Shown here piece after piece: positions 49,353-60,586 of a DNA stretch of 64,000 nucleotides. Where the stretch lies: positions 262,542,077-262,606,076 of the forward strand of contig CP136061.1 in the NCBI GenBank assembly GCA_032622095.1, read 5' to 3'. Below the pieces are notes generated by a model. The model had not been told where the DNA came from. It saw nothing but the letters and a program-made list of their open reading frames with translations, and did no database searches. How positions within the stretch are numbered: the stretch's first letter is position 1; each line of letters begins with the position of its first letter. The DNA comes from Siphonodentalium dalli (taxonomy: Eukaryota; Mollusca; Scaphopoda; Gadilida; Siphonodentaliidae). Made by a program: the position numbers and the translations under genes.

Positions 49353-50330
49353 ATATACGAGAAGGCCTAACCGCAATCGCCGCAGAAAACGCCATTTAGA
49401 GCGGCAAACACCACGTGGAAGGACCTAAAGATAGCGCCTATCTGGATTTGCGTCGGTGTATTTTTTAGATTCTCGGGGATATTATTTTTCTATGCACTTA
49501 TATTTACATGCAGGGAAACTTTATTTTGTGTGTTTGTTTATTTAGTTATTAAATTAAATTTAAATCAATTAATTAATCTATTTATTTATTTTATATTAAA
49601 CCGAATGTCTGACTGTGTCGGACATGAACAAATTAAGAACATATCGATTATTTAAAGAAAATTGTACACTGGAAACATATCTAGTGAATGTAAAACAAAA
49701 TTGAAAGTAGGAAATGGTTCAGTAAATTCAGAGTGAGTAATTGAAAAAGGCAGACATAGACAACCCAAAATAGCACACGAGAAGAGAGGCAGACATAGAC
49801 AACCCAAAATAGCATACGAGAAGAGACTATGGAGGTATTGTGATGATAATGAAATTGAGACAGAAAAACACTTTGTTATATATGCAATGTAAGAAGTATA
49901 ATGAAACGCGCGAAAGATTTTCATTGAAATTTTATCACAAATACAGAATTACAATATATGAATGAGGACGATAAATTCACATTTCTTATAAAAACGAAAA
50001 TAAAGATGTTTGTACTACAGTCTGTAACATGGTCCGGAAATTCTTTGAAGAGAGAGTATAAAACAAAACAATTGCTTGAATTATTTATTATATGTATACT
50101 AATTTCATATATAATTTGGTATTGCGTGTATACATATTCCATGTTATTATGTATGACATCTGCCCCTAGTCAGCTAGTGCATGGGTGTATAAATTGTCAA
50201 TAAATTATCTAAACAAAAATTATCTATGTTTGATGGAATCAAGCGAAGTTTTATTAATTTGCAATATGAACAAAATAAAATTGATATATGAAAATATATA
50301 TTTAATATCAATTTAATCGGTTGTCGTTAT
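49353..50330. repeat. AT-rich flank with one 39-bp duplication
   Basis: A 39-bp unit starting GGCAGACATAGACAACCCAA is present twice, at 49749-49787 and 49788-49826. The remaining AT-rich sequence shows no coding region. It precedes the TUFM gene and may hold its promoter distal part. Confidence 0.7.
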
Positions 50331-50532
50331 TTAATTGTTCTCGGTATTTAGTACCCCCAGTAATGAACCGGACATACGGTAAAACAACTCCACGTAAACT
50401 GTATTTGCTTTTATATGGAGAGAACCGGTCTAAGGAATTTATCTCCCCTTACCGGAAATCACATTTTTTGAAGGTCGTCAACTTGAATGCACATGTAAAA
50501 TTCACGACAACACAAATTTTTTTAAGTAAAAG
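50331..50532 (+). promoter_or_regulatory. Presumed promoter/5' UTR of TUFM
   Basis: About 200 bp of less AT-rich sequence directly upstream of the TUFM start codon. I see no certain TATA box; the assignment rests only on position. A splice acceptor from an upstream non-coding exon cannot be excluded. Confidence 0.3.
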
Positions 50533-51939
50533 ATGTTAGGCATCACGTTTAAAGCATCAAGATTGTCTCAAAACACCATACCATCAATAAAGAATGTCGT
50601 TCTGCAATATAGCAATCGATGGTTATCATCAACTGCTGCAATTTTGGCCAAACCACCAACCGGCCCTCCTGGAACCGGAGGAAAAGAACAATTTACGCGC
50701 GATAAGCCCCATCTGAATATCGGTACCATTGGGCATGTCGATCATGGGAAAACGACGCTGACAGCTGCAATCACAAAGTATTTGTCGGGTAAAAAACTGG
50801 CAAAATATAAGAAATATGAGGACATTGACAGGAGTCCAGAAGAAAAAGCGAGGGGAATAACCATCAATTCTGATACTGTTGAATATGCAACAGATAAACG
50901 ACATTATGGTCATGTCGATTGCCCTGGCCATGCTGACTACATAAAGAACATGATCACAGGTACAGCACAAATGGAAGGAGCTATTCTTGTTGTAGCTGCG
51001 ACAGATGGAACTATGCCACAAACCAGGGAGCATTTATTACTTGGGAAGCAGATTGGGCTTGAGCACATTGTTGTTTTTATAAATAAGGCTGACGCTGCTG
51101 ATCAAGAGATGCTTGAACTTGTGGAGATGGAAATTCGTGAAGTCCTGCAAGAGTTTGGATATGACGGAGACAACACTCCAATAATTTGTGGCTCAGCTTT
51201 GAAAGCACTTGATGGAAGTAATCCAGAACTTGGAGAGAAGAAAATACAGGAGTTGCTGGATGCCGTTGATAATTATATTCCGAATCCTGTAAGAGACTTC
51301 GACAAACCATTCTATCTTCCTATTGAATCTACACATACAATTCCAGGCCGAGGAACTGTTGTGACTGGCCGACTGGAAAGAGGTATCGTTAAAAATAAGA
51401 TGGACTGTGAAATAGTTGGTTATGATAAAACAATCAAGGCTACTATCACAGGGATTGAAATGTTTCATAAGATGTTAACTAAATCAGAGGCAGGTGATCA
51501 GCTTGGGGCCCTGATTCGTGGTGTTAAACGTGAAGATATCAGACGAGGAATGATTCTGATGCAACCAGGTAGTGGTCAAATGTATAATAGTTTTGAGTCA
51601 CAAGTTTATCTTTTGACAAAAGAAGAGGGAGGGAGATCAAAGCCGCTTACCGAGTATTTCCAAATCCAAATGTATAGTAAAACTTGGGATGTACCTGCAT
51701 ATTTACATCTCCCTGGCGATAAAGATATGATGATGCCTGGAGAGGATCGAACTGTTGTCTTTAACTTTTCAAGGAAAATGGTTTTGGAGAAAGGGCAGAG
51801 ATTCACAATTCGAGCAAGTGGACATACACTCGGATATGGTGTAGTTACTAACATGATCGAAGACTTCAATTTTGAGGAGTATGATGCTGGTAGGGCATCG
51901 AAAAGGAAGGCAGAAAGAAAGGCTGCAGTTGCCACATAG
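50533..51939 (+). CDS. TUFM: Mitochondrial elongation factor Tu
   Basis: 468 residues in one uninterrupted frame. EF-Tu brings aminoacyl-tRNA to the mitochondrial ribosome and hydrolyses GTP. The G-domain has GHVDHGKT (residues 67-74), RGITIN switch I (108-113), DCPGH (129-133) and NKAD (184-187). Domain 2 begins around [13 protein letters not shown] and has [13 protein letters not shown]; domain 3 ends at [12 protein letters not shown], followed by a basic tail ([12 protein letters not shown]). Residues 1-50, rich in R, K, S and T and lacking acidic residues, act as the mitochondrial targeting sequence. The length is close to animal TUFM (about 450). All GTP-binding motifs are intact. It has no intron in the coding region, which is unusual for animal TUFM genes. 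No poly(A) tract follows the gene, so a young processed copy is unlikely. The start is the first ATG in frame. Confidence 0.96.
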   Translation: MLGITFKASRLSQNTIPSIKNVVLQYSNRWLSSTAAILAKPPTGPPGTGGKEQFTRDKPHLNIGTIGHVDHGKTTLTAAITKYLSGKKLAKYKKYEDIDRSPEEKARGITINSDTVEYATDKRHYGHVDCPGHADYIKNMITGTAQMEGAILVVAATDGTMPQTREHLLLGKQIGLEHIVVFINKADAADQEMLELVEMEIREVLQEFGYDGDNTPIICGSALKALDGSNPELGEKKIQELLDAVDNYIPNPVRDFDKPFYLPIESTHTIPGRGTVVTGRLERGIVKNKMDCEIVGYDKTIKATITGIEMFHKMLTKSEAGDQLGALIRGVKREDIRRGMILMQPGSGQMYNSFESQVYLLTKEEGGRSKPLTEYFQIQMYSKTWDVPAYLHLPGDKDMMMPGEDRTVVFNFSRKMVLEKGQRFTIRASGHTLGYGVVTNMIEDFNFEEYDAGRASKRKAERKAAVAT

Positions 51940-52101
51940 TGAAATCTCAATTTCATTACACTTTTTACCATTAGACTGCAATTTTCTTATACACATGTAC
52001 ATGTTTATGTCTTCATTGTCGAAACACTATATAAAGCTATATAACATACATGTACCGATATGAATATGTTTCTCTTCATTTATTTTGTGGGTATGAACAT
52101 A

Positions 52102-52107
52102 AATAAA
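52102..52107 (+). promoter_or_regulatory. Candidate polyadenylation signal of TUFM
   Basis: AATAAA 163 bp after the TUFM stop codon, in an AT-rich context with no closer canonical hexamer seen. Confidence 0.45.
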
Positions 52108-52426
52108 ATAACAAGAGCATCATAAGGTGTGACGAAATACCCAATAGCCATTTAAAATTGTACTACCACAAAATACAATTATTATTAATTTGAGCTTTAT
52201 ACGAAGAATATCTGATACAGTATACATCTAATTTCAGTGCCAAAATGTGGTCAATTCTAGTTGCAAGTCGAAAAAAGGTCGTAACTCATGTGAACATTAT
52301 TGGACAACCCATATTGGAACTTGGCCTATGTATTTAGCTGGGAAACTCATACCAGCTTTGGTTCTGCATGTTAAAACAAGTATTTGGTTCTGCATGTTAA
52401 AACGAGTAATATATAAATATACATTG

Positions 52427-54657
52427 ATGGGTGATTCTCAAAAAATGTCAACCAGAAGGGTAAAATTTGAATTTGTCCTAAGATTGGGATTTTGTTTTAA
52501 TTTGTTTGTGAAGACTCTGATTTGTTTGAAAAATTTAAATTTTATTCCAGTTTTCCAGTATATTTCTTGTTATGCATGTGGGACACAGGGGACAAAAAGT
52601 CTCAAATACTTGTGAAAATCTAATTCTAAATTAGTATTATGAAAAAATAGTTGCTAATATACATTAGGCCATAGTTTTATCTCATTTTATATTGTTTAAA
52701 TAGTCAAAACTATAATCAAACATACTACTTCCAAGAACAGTGCATCAATTTCTTGATATGACACAATACACCTTTAATATGAGTTTAACTGTAACGTACG
52801 TGACAAAAATGAACTGTTTAGTATTCTTATTACACGAAAACTATGTAAAGGAATATAACAGTTGCATTATTGTATGTAGTAAATGGATTGAAAAGTTATG
52901 ACGGTTAATTAAAAGTGTTCTTGTGGTAGGTAAAAACGCTTAAATACTCTATAAGTTATGTAACACACGTGACGTCACGTATGTTACATTTTAATTTATT
53001 GCAACTAACAGCAATTGCCGCTTCTGTTCTCTACTATGACGCTTCTACTAACAGAAGCACTTAAGCTACATGATTTAACATCTACATCTCCATTGTTTTA
53101 ATACCAGCAGATTGGCTATATACATTAGTTCTAGTGGTAATAGGTAGATTTGTGCAATCTCTTGAAATCAATTGTTCCAGACATGGTGAAACAAACATGT
53201 TTTATGATTTATTGAAATGCAGAGGCCAGTTACTTCTTACTGTTCAGTTACCCAGAGTTCCAGAAACTACCTAATAGTTCGTTAGCATTTCTCCCAATTT
53301 AAATTTCATACAGTACAGCTGTACTACAGCATAACACATACACAATGTAGCAATATTTCAGCAGAACGGGTAGCAATTTCATATAGATCATGCATGTCAA
53401 ATTAACCCTTCAATTCTATGACTTTGTTATTTCAAGTGCTATTTATTAGGACAGTGGCCTAAATAATAGGCATTGTATATCAAAGAGCGCTATACTGACA
53501 TTAGTTGTCCATTATTTACATGTTTAAAGGCTCACATTGTGGTGGAATCAATAAACATTGTTGTATGTGGTTGAATTTTTTCACCAGCGCAGGGTTAAGG
53601 AATGAATATAGGATATCGGCACAATTTTAGTGAATATGGGAATTATTTTATTGGTGTAATTTCTAAGATTACATACTGTTATAACTTAAATAAAGCAGCC
53701 CGTGGTAGATTTATTACTGATATTATTTTTAGATGAACATTGGAAAAGAAATATATACTTCACCCAAATATGCAATACCATTGGCTTAGGACTTCGAAAA
53801 TTTATGTTTTCAGCAAGATATTCACAAAAATCGGTTGAAAATTTTCATCTTAGATTTCTTATGATATCCAAACTATACTTATGTACATACAATGCATAGA
53901 CACACTTAATATGTACATATATAACTATATTGCCATTGATAAAGGCAGTGTGGCCAAAAGAGTGTGTTTCTATCCACTGTATCTACACAACTTCCCTTAC
54001 CCCAGACATGATTCATTTTATTATATTTACATTATTTTACATATGGTATAAAAGAAAATAGACACTCTTAAAAAGAGTGTCTATTTACTTTTATACCATT
54101 TGAAAGAATTTGAATTCGTCATTCTCTGGATAATCATTTTTTGTATTACAATTTAATATAGATGTGGTAATAAAATAATTTTACAAATAAATGTCTGCAT
54201 TATAAAGCTATTTTCATGAAAACATTGTCCATGACTTGGAAGATGTAACGTACGTGACAATTCCATGTAACGTACGTGACAGCAAATTGAGAGTTACTGC
54301 AGAACAATTTGAGGCTCTGCAGATAAATTAATTCTTGAAAACAAACGAAAGTGAGCCTGAGTCACTAGTTGTTGATTGGAAATGACATATAATTGTCAGA
54401 AATCACAGAAACATTGAATGACACAAATAGTTTGCGAAAAAGTGTGTTTTTGCATGTAACGTACGTGACAGACTTCAGTTTTGGTATAAAATTTTAAAAC
54501 ACCACCAATCCACTGATCTGCTATTTTATTATGATTATATATACTGTTGACTATCTGGACACTTAGACAATTGTTGATATCAGTTTTCAAACAGTAACTT
54601 CTTTTATTCTTCAAAAATGGGTTCAGTGTAACATACGTGACGCTGAGAATCACCCTG
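52427..54657. mobile_element. Candidate 2.2-kb DNA transposon with seven subterminal GTAACGTACGTGAC motifs
   Basis: GGGTGATTCTCA at 52429 and its reverse complement TGAGAATCACCC at 54644 form short inverted ends (CAGGG at the right, ATGGG at the left). Inside, GTAACGTACGTGAC or a close variant occurs at 52791, 52960, 54245, 54267, 54456 and 54628, and inverted at 52974. Subterminal clusters of this kind are usually transposase-binding sites. No transposase is visible and no target duplication is clear, so the element is inferred. Confidence 0.55.
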
Positions 54658-55215
54658 ATACAGGTACATGTAAATAAATTTGAACTGAGCATGCCACTTT
54701 GAAAACCTCTTCAATTATAAATACATACATGTATGTAACAATGAATGGTGTTTAATACTATGTCAGATACCTCCTCCAGCCCTCAAAATTGGCTACGGCA
54801 ATGAGCAATGCCAAAACATTGGTTAAACCGACATCACATGTATTTTGTATACTCCGCATCGCTTCGTAATTATTGTTAAATATAGGAAATAATGACACTT
54901 AGATTCAAATATTCGATTGATTTGTGCAGATCAACATTAGATCTGTCAATACATGAAGAATTATTGTACAAAAGGCAGTTTTTTATTGATATATATTGAT
55001 TTTGAAATGGACAATATATTTTCTTGTGTTCTAAAGATGTACCCATCTGCCAGTGCTCTCCGTCTGTTTTCAAAGTTTTAGAACAGTTTTATCCTAGAAT
55101 TTTGTATTATAATTGGAATATATAACTTTTACTTGATCGATTGGCATTAAGAATCAGTTCAGCCTTTTAAAAAATTATGGCCATTTGAAACGAGGCAGTA
55201 TCTGAAATAGTAAAC
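54658..55215. other. No feature recognised
   Basis: AT-rich intergenic sequence without a supportable gene or repeat. Confidence 0.4.
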
Positions 55216-55223
55216 TCCCAAAG

Positions 55224-56430
55224 TAGGGATCTGCGAATCGGGGATTTTGCATCGAATCGAATCTCGATATCGAATATCCTTCCTGATATCGACATCGAAT
55301 CAGCTAGTGGCTGATATTGTTTACCAGTGTGTATTTCAGTAGCTCATGACAAAAACTACAAAATTCAATAGATACTATATAACAATGTTAATCTCCTTAA
55401 ACATTCGTTGGAACTTGTGTTTTTTTTTTTAGGAAAACCATGACATAAGCAAGTCACCCTCAGTCTCATGGAGGGTTTGGGATATGTTGCACTGAATTCT
55501 ATCTAGCTGTGTCATGTTCGCCATGATGTGTCATGGCGAACATGACACAAGAAGTGACAGTAAAACACTTAAAGACAGTTCAATCAATGTACACAAACCC
55601 GTGGAACGGAAGGCACAAGTGGACATGGGTACACCGTTCAGCTATATAATTGTTGTAGTCTGATACCAATGGTAGTTATCTGTTAAACTGTTCACCCCAC
55701 AACAGATCAAACACCTACATGTACATCAGATTATATTCACACATAGTTGTCTTCACGGAAGGGCCGGGTCCCTGAAAACAGACACAAATTACAAGTGTTA
55801 AATGTTATCAACAAGATTCAACGGATCGAAACTTGGTGCCACGCGCTCGATTTCCCTGGAAATAGAAACTGACAGTATGAAATTTATAGGAATTCTGCCA
55901 GCAGTGTCGCAGATAACTGGTTGCAAATGATGCTGTCCATTTAAGAATGTAATAGACCGATTGTTCTAAGGTTTCTCACTGTTTCTGTTCAATCTGTGTT
56001 TTGTCGTCTATAACGGCGGCAGACATTGAATTTTATTCATATAATCAGAATTGGATATCTGGAGTTCTAAACATAAGGTAATCGAGTTCCGCATCTAGCG
56101 ATCACGCACCGTGTCGATACAGATTACAAATATATGCAGCGATTTATCACCGTCACGGGTTGCGATGGAAGCATATAATTTGCATAATGCATGTCTATTC
56201 TGAACGGCATACATTCACAATTGCCTACGTTGGCTAACTTGGCAACCTTGTTCTTCAATTTTTGTGAGTTAAGGTCATATGGCATGTGTTATTTAGACGC
56301 AAAAAACGAGACTACTCCAAAGTAACTTCGATTCAAAAATATCCGAATCAGCGGACCGATTCGGTGTCGATCTCGATTCGGGTGCCCGATATCGACATCA
56401 AATCGAATCTCGAATATTCGCAGGTCCATA
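55224..56430. mobile_element. hAT-like element with perfect 8-bp target duplication
   Basis: TCCCAAAG at 55216-55223 and 56431-56438 abuts ends TAGGGATCTGCGAAT and ATTCGCAGGTCCATA (inverted, two mismatches). Subterminal CGAATCGAATCTCGATATCG repeats recur at both ends. It is 1207 bp, with no transposase frame. A perfect 42-bp palindrome, TGTGTCATGTTCGCCATGA and mirror, lies at 55508-55549. Confidence 0.9.
55508..55549. repeat. Perfect 42-bp palindrome
   Basis: Arms of 19 bp (TGTGTCATGTTCGCCATGA) around the loop TGTG, with no mismatch. It lies within the hAT-like element and is unlike its subterminal repeats. Confidence 0.9.
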
Positions 56431-56667
56431 TCCCAAAGTGGTTTTTGAAGTGGCGCGCTCAGTTTTTTCAATTTTATATATTTTACTCATTTGAATGAGA
56501 CACGCCCCAAACAGGAGTTATCTGTCGGAAACTGAATGTTATGAAATCGGTCAAATTCAAAAGGAATTTAATATCAAAAATTCATTTCAATTGTAATTTC
56601 CTCTTGATCAAAAAGAAATATCAATTTGTCGAATTTGATTGAACATAAAAAAGGCGTTTATCCGGGT

Positions 56668-56745
56668 TTATTGCCTGTTTTAGGAACATGGATGACTTAT
56701 TGCCTGTTTTAGGAACATGGATGACTTATTGCCTGTTTCAGGGAC
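56668..56745. repeat. 29-bp tandem repeat, 2.7 copies
   Basis: TTATTGCCTGTTTTAGGAAC plus ATGGATGAC at 56668 and 56697, with a partial third copy from 56726. Confidence 0.92.
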
Positions 56746-56957
56746 TTTAATGTCAGGATCAGGTTTTCGGCAAGTGAATTAACAACTAAGAAGCCTGCAT
56801 GTATGTATGGCTTTGAAAAAATGGCTGGCAACATAATAGTATTTTCAGTTGCATTACCTTTATCAATAATTAAATCAATTTTCAAATTGATCGCAGTTAC
56901 TATTGAAAATTGTGGAGAGATTTGATTCATGAATGATTTTGAAAAAATGACTCCGTC

Positions 56958-57217
56958 AAGCCTTGAAATAGTGTGTCTGTCATTTGCAGAATGAGGTTCT
57001 CAGAGGGTGAATTTAGTGATGCTTCTCCGCATAGTGGGCTAGCAATCCTAGCATCACCAAATTCAACCTCTGGGAACCTCATTCTGCTGAGGTGTAAGCA
57101 GAATGAGGTCCCCAGAGGGTGAATTTGGTATGCTAGCCTGCTATGCGGGGTAGCATCACTAAATTCACCCTCTGGGGACCTCATTCTGCAAATGACAGAC
57201 ACACTATTTCAAGGCTT
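56958..57217. mobile_element. Palindromic MITE, AAGCCTGC family (copy 4, short spacer)
   Basis: AAGCCTTGAAATAGTGTGTC at the left and its mirror at the right. The two hairpins (about 56988-57083 and 57101-57190) are separated by only some 15 bp, so the 200-bp spacer of copies 1-3 is missing. The first hairpin has an extra GCTAGCAATCCTAGC loop. Confidence 0.85.
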
Positions 57218-58057
57218 GGAAGTGACATCTCCCAATATGAAACCTCCAGGCTGTTCCATAAATAGTGAGTGACAACTGCTGGTAAAGACTATATTAACTC
57301 ATTTATGTTTTATTCACATAAAATTTTATCATACATAACAATAACTGTCAAAACAGAAATATAATTTGTATGCGGAATGTGTATCCAAAAATCAGCAGTT
57401 CACTATCAAAAGCATAGGGCAGCGACAATTAGTTTGAAATCATACATATTCAATAACCTACATGTATAATATCTGATTAGGGTTGGCATTTGATTTTTAT
57501 TTTTCAATAAACTGCAGCAGTTCAAATATCACTATGGGTCAGACCAATTTACATGTAAATTACTTGTTCACAAACATGAAAAAAATCTAATTGGAGAAGA
57601 GCATGAACAGTAAAATTAAAACATAAATTATATTTTCAAAAACCGTTGTTTAAAGGTACATGTACATGTATTTCAACCAACACTTACAATTGTGATACTG
57701 AAAATCTGCTTGAGTATGCACATTTAACAGAAGAGACAAGTACTCGTATAAGTATTTTGATGTATGCTGTGCTCAGTAAGAATTTATAGATTTCTGCAGA
57801 CGAAAATTTAAAATATGTTGTTGGAGGAAAGTAAACTATTAATGGTCTGACCCATTGGTGGTTCATATCACAAGAAAATACAAAGTGGTGTTCCATAGAT
57901 AAAACATTTCATACATAGGGTACACATACATGCTGAATGGCAATACAAGTTTTTATAATAACAATACAAAATCAAATATGTTAAACATTAGACCATATTA
58001 CTATTTTGGAAAATGAAATTGAATGTTACACTTTTTTGGATGATTACTGATAACACT
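57218..58057. other. No feature recognised
   Basis: AT-rich, no supportable gene or repeat. Confidence 0.4.
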
Positions 58058-58064
58058 TTAACCC

Positions 58065-58796
58065 TTTCTATACTAAATACTCATTGATGAGTAGTTATCT
58101 TATAAACCATTTCTATACTAAATACTCATTGATGAGTAGATACCTTATAAACCCTTTCTATACTAAATACTCATTGATGAGTAGTTATCTTATTAACCCT
58201 TTCTATATTAAATACTCATTGATGAGTAGTTATCTTATTAACCCTTTCTATATTAAATACTCATTGATGAGTAGATACCTTATAAACCCTTTCTATACTA
58301 AATACTCATTGATGAGTAGTTATCTTATAAACCCTTTCTATACTAAATACTCATTGATGAGTAGTTATCTTATTAACCCTTTCTATACTAAATACTCATT
58401 GATGAGTAGATACCTTATAAACCCTTTCTATACTAAATACTCATTGATGAGTAGTTATCTTATTAACCCTTTCTATATTAAATACTCATTGATGAGTAGA
58501 TACCTTATAAACCCTTTCTATATTAAATACTCATTGATGAGTAGTTATCTTATAAACTCTTTCTATACTAAATACTCATGTATGAGTAGTTATCTTATTA
58601 ACCCTTTCTATACTAAATACTCATTGATGAGTAGATACCTTATAAACCCTTTCTATACTAAATACTCATTGATGAGTAGATACCTTATAAACCCTTTCTA
58701 TATTAAATACTCATTGATGAGTAGATACCTTATAAACCCTTTCTATACTAAATACTCATTTATGAGTCGATACCTTATAAACCCTTTCTATATTAA
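58065..58796. repeat. 45-bp tandem repeat of the MITE terminus, about 16 copies
   Basis: The unit is CCCTTTCTATACTAAATACT, CATTGATGAGTAG, then TTATCTTATAAA or ATACCTTATAAA. Some units join through TTAACCC, so they reproduce the element's own target site plus end. Since 45 is a multiple of 3, a long open frame results; it is not a gene. Confidence 0.95.
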
Positions 58797-59011
58797 CCCT
58801 TTGAGTGACAGGGGCCGATCTCATCGGCCCTAAACCTGCAAAATAAGTCTGTTAAAGAATATAAGAATAAATTAGTAAAATTGTAAAAAAAAAAATGCCA
58901 ATGCATTCTCTTATATATGCGAGGCGACCTATGGTCGACTCGCATATATAAGAGAATGCATTGGCACAGGGTATATGGGTTGATACAAAAATCGACCTGT
59001 CACTCAAAGGG
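58797..59011 (+). mobile_element. piggyBac-like MITE, family TTAA-2, nested in the TTAA-4 array
   Basis: CCCTTTGAGTGACAGG and CTGTCACTCAAAGGG with TTAA at 58793-58796 and 59012-59015. Unbroken repeat units (TTTCTATATTAAATACTC) show the empty site with a single TTAA, so duplication upon insertion is proved. It has one module hairpin. Confidence 0.96.
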
Positions 59012-59373
59012 TTAAATACTCATTGATGAGTAGTTCCCTTATGTAATATTCAGATAATAATATCAACTAATTGTTGAACTATAAATATCTGAATATTTCC
59101 CTGCTATAAATATGACTCCTTCTGTACTAGTACATGTATTATCTGTTATCTGCTTCATTTCCTGAAAACCCCTCCAGATGATTAGTAGACCATTCCAATG
59201 TATGCTTCTATAACTGAGTGGGAGAATACATTTACTATAGAAAGGGTTAAACATCGATTATTTTGAAGCTTCAGCTGCTGAATGATATCCAATTTTATGA
59301 TATTTTTTTTTTTTTTAAATTGGTCTCTAATGGAAATTAGTTACCCTGCTGGACAAAACAAGCGTCCACTTAA

Positions 59374-59765
59374 CCCTTTACCCAACAAACCGGCCAAAAC
59401 CGGCCAAATAAAGCTTCAACAGCCTAAAATATCTTCGGTCTGTCTCAATAGAACCATACAAATATGGATATCATTGGAACCGGCTCCTTGACCACATTGT
59501 GATAGTTACAGTTATGCCCTGTGCCAATACATTCTCTTATATATGCGAGTCGACCATAGGTCGCCTCGCATATATAAGAGAATGCATTGGCCTAAACAAA
59601 ATGTTTTTTTAACACTTTTTACCATTTTTTCTTACATTCTTTAACAATTTTATAATTTTTAATGTGTTAAGCCAATGCATTCTCTTATATATGCGAGGCG
59701 ACCTATGGTCGACTCGCATATATAAGAGAATGCATTGGCACAGGGCCCTTCTGTTGGGTAAAGGG
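59374..59765 (+). mobile_element. piggyBac-like MITE, family TTAA-1 (complete)
   Basis: TTAA at 59370-59373 and 59766-59769, ends CCCTTTACCCAACA and TGTTGGGTAAAGGG, two module hairpins. The first hairpin has AATACATTCTC in its left arm for AATGCATTCTC. Confidence 0.93.
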
Positions 59766-60001
59766 TTAACCGCGGTGTGGTTAGCGTTGCCACCGCGGCC
59801 GAAATTAGTTAGCAGTTCAGTAATTTATATCATCTGTTCTCATTTAAAAATATTTTTAATCGAATTGAAGGATTAACCTACATTTCAAAAATCCAAATCA
59901 AATTAAAACATAAAAACTATAATAAGGTGCCAACTGATAACGTCTAAAAGCCAGATAAATGTTAATCATTTAAAAAATTTATGGACTTTCATTCCGAAAT
60001 A

Positions 60002-60345
60002 CCGCTATACTTAAAGTAATTGACCACCAATAACGTGGTGTCACCCCATTAATATGGCGGTACTATACCGCTGTATCCTCCAATACCGCGGTACTGATAC
60101 CGCTTGTTAACGCGAACAAGTATGTGTGAGTAAATACCTCCCCTCAAACAGTTCCATGAAAATCACCGCGGTATTCAACAAAATTAATGCGGTGCCCGCT
60201 AAAAGACCGCGGTATCATTATCGCCCAATACCGTAACTCCACTGCCATGACCGTCTTGATACCACTACCGTTTATTACCGGTATCACCGCGGTCATGACC
60301 GGGGTATCACCCCGTTTTTCTGGTCAATTACTTTGAGAATAGCGG
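60002..60345. mobile_element. TA-flanked MITE with ACCGCGGT motifs
   Basis: TA at 60000-60001 and 60346-60347, inverted ends CCGCTAT.CT.AAAGTAATT followed by GACCA. Within it, ACCGCGGT and TACCGCGGTA recur in both orientations (for instance near 60092, 60166, 60208 and 60288). It lies 26 bp from the next TA element. GC-rich against its surroundings. Confidence 0.8.
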
Positions 60346-60371
60346 TATGTAATACCTTTTTGCTGTGGATA

Positions 60372-60584
60372 CAGTAATGCTCTAATTAATCGACTTCTTA
60401 ACCACAGCAGAATTATGGGTAACTTTTCAGGATTTAGTCGGAAATATGGCTTGTTGCCATTCATTGGAAAGCTCTCACTGAGAGCTTTCCGATGAATGGC
60501 AACAAGCCATATTTCCGACTAAATCCTGAAAAGTTACCCATAATTCTGCTGTGGTTAAGAAGTCGATTATTTAGAGCATTACTG
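60372..60584. mobile_element. TA-flanked 213-bp palindromic MITE (best preserved copy)
   Basis: TA at 60370-60371 and 60585-60586, ends CAGTAATGCTCTAATTAATC and mirror. The two arms differ at only a few positions, and the loop is AGCTCTCACTGAGAGCT. Confidence 0.92.
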
Positions 60585-60586
60585 TA

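Larger units (their letters stand above)
58062..59246 (+). mobile_element. piggyBac-like MITE, family TTAA-4, with amplified left end
   Basis: TTAA at 58058-58061 and 59247-59250; ends CCCTTTCTATACTAAAT and ACTATAGAAAGGG. The left-terminal 45 bp is repeated about 16 times (58065-58796). A TTAA-2 element is nested at 58797-59011. The right part matches fragments at 7640, 11876, 13553, 34074 and 63714. Confidence 0.9.

Noticed and set aside
50533-51939. TUFM as a recent processed retrocopy
   Set aside because: There is no poly(A) tract or flanking duplication, and the frame and motifs are fully intact. Older retroposition remains possible.
52247-52615. 122-codon open frame after TUFM
   Set aside because: AT-rich composition, no recognisable motif, and it runs across the end of a candidate transposon.
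58070-58140. TTGATGAG in the 45-bp unit as a hammerhead ribozyme core
   Set aside because: The required GAAA segment and cleavage triplet are not in the correct positions, so no hammerhead fold can be formed.
58084-58833. 249-codon open frame with repeated MSSYLINPFYTKYSL
   Set aside because: It is the translated 45-bp repeat of a MITE end, and it runs into a nested MITE.
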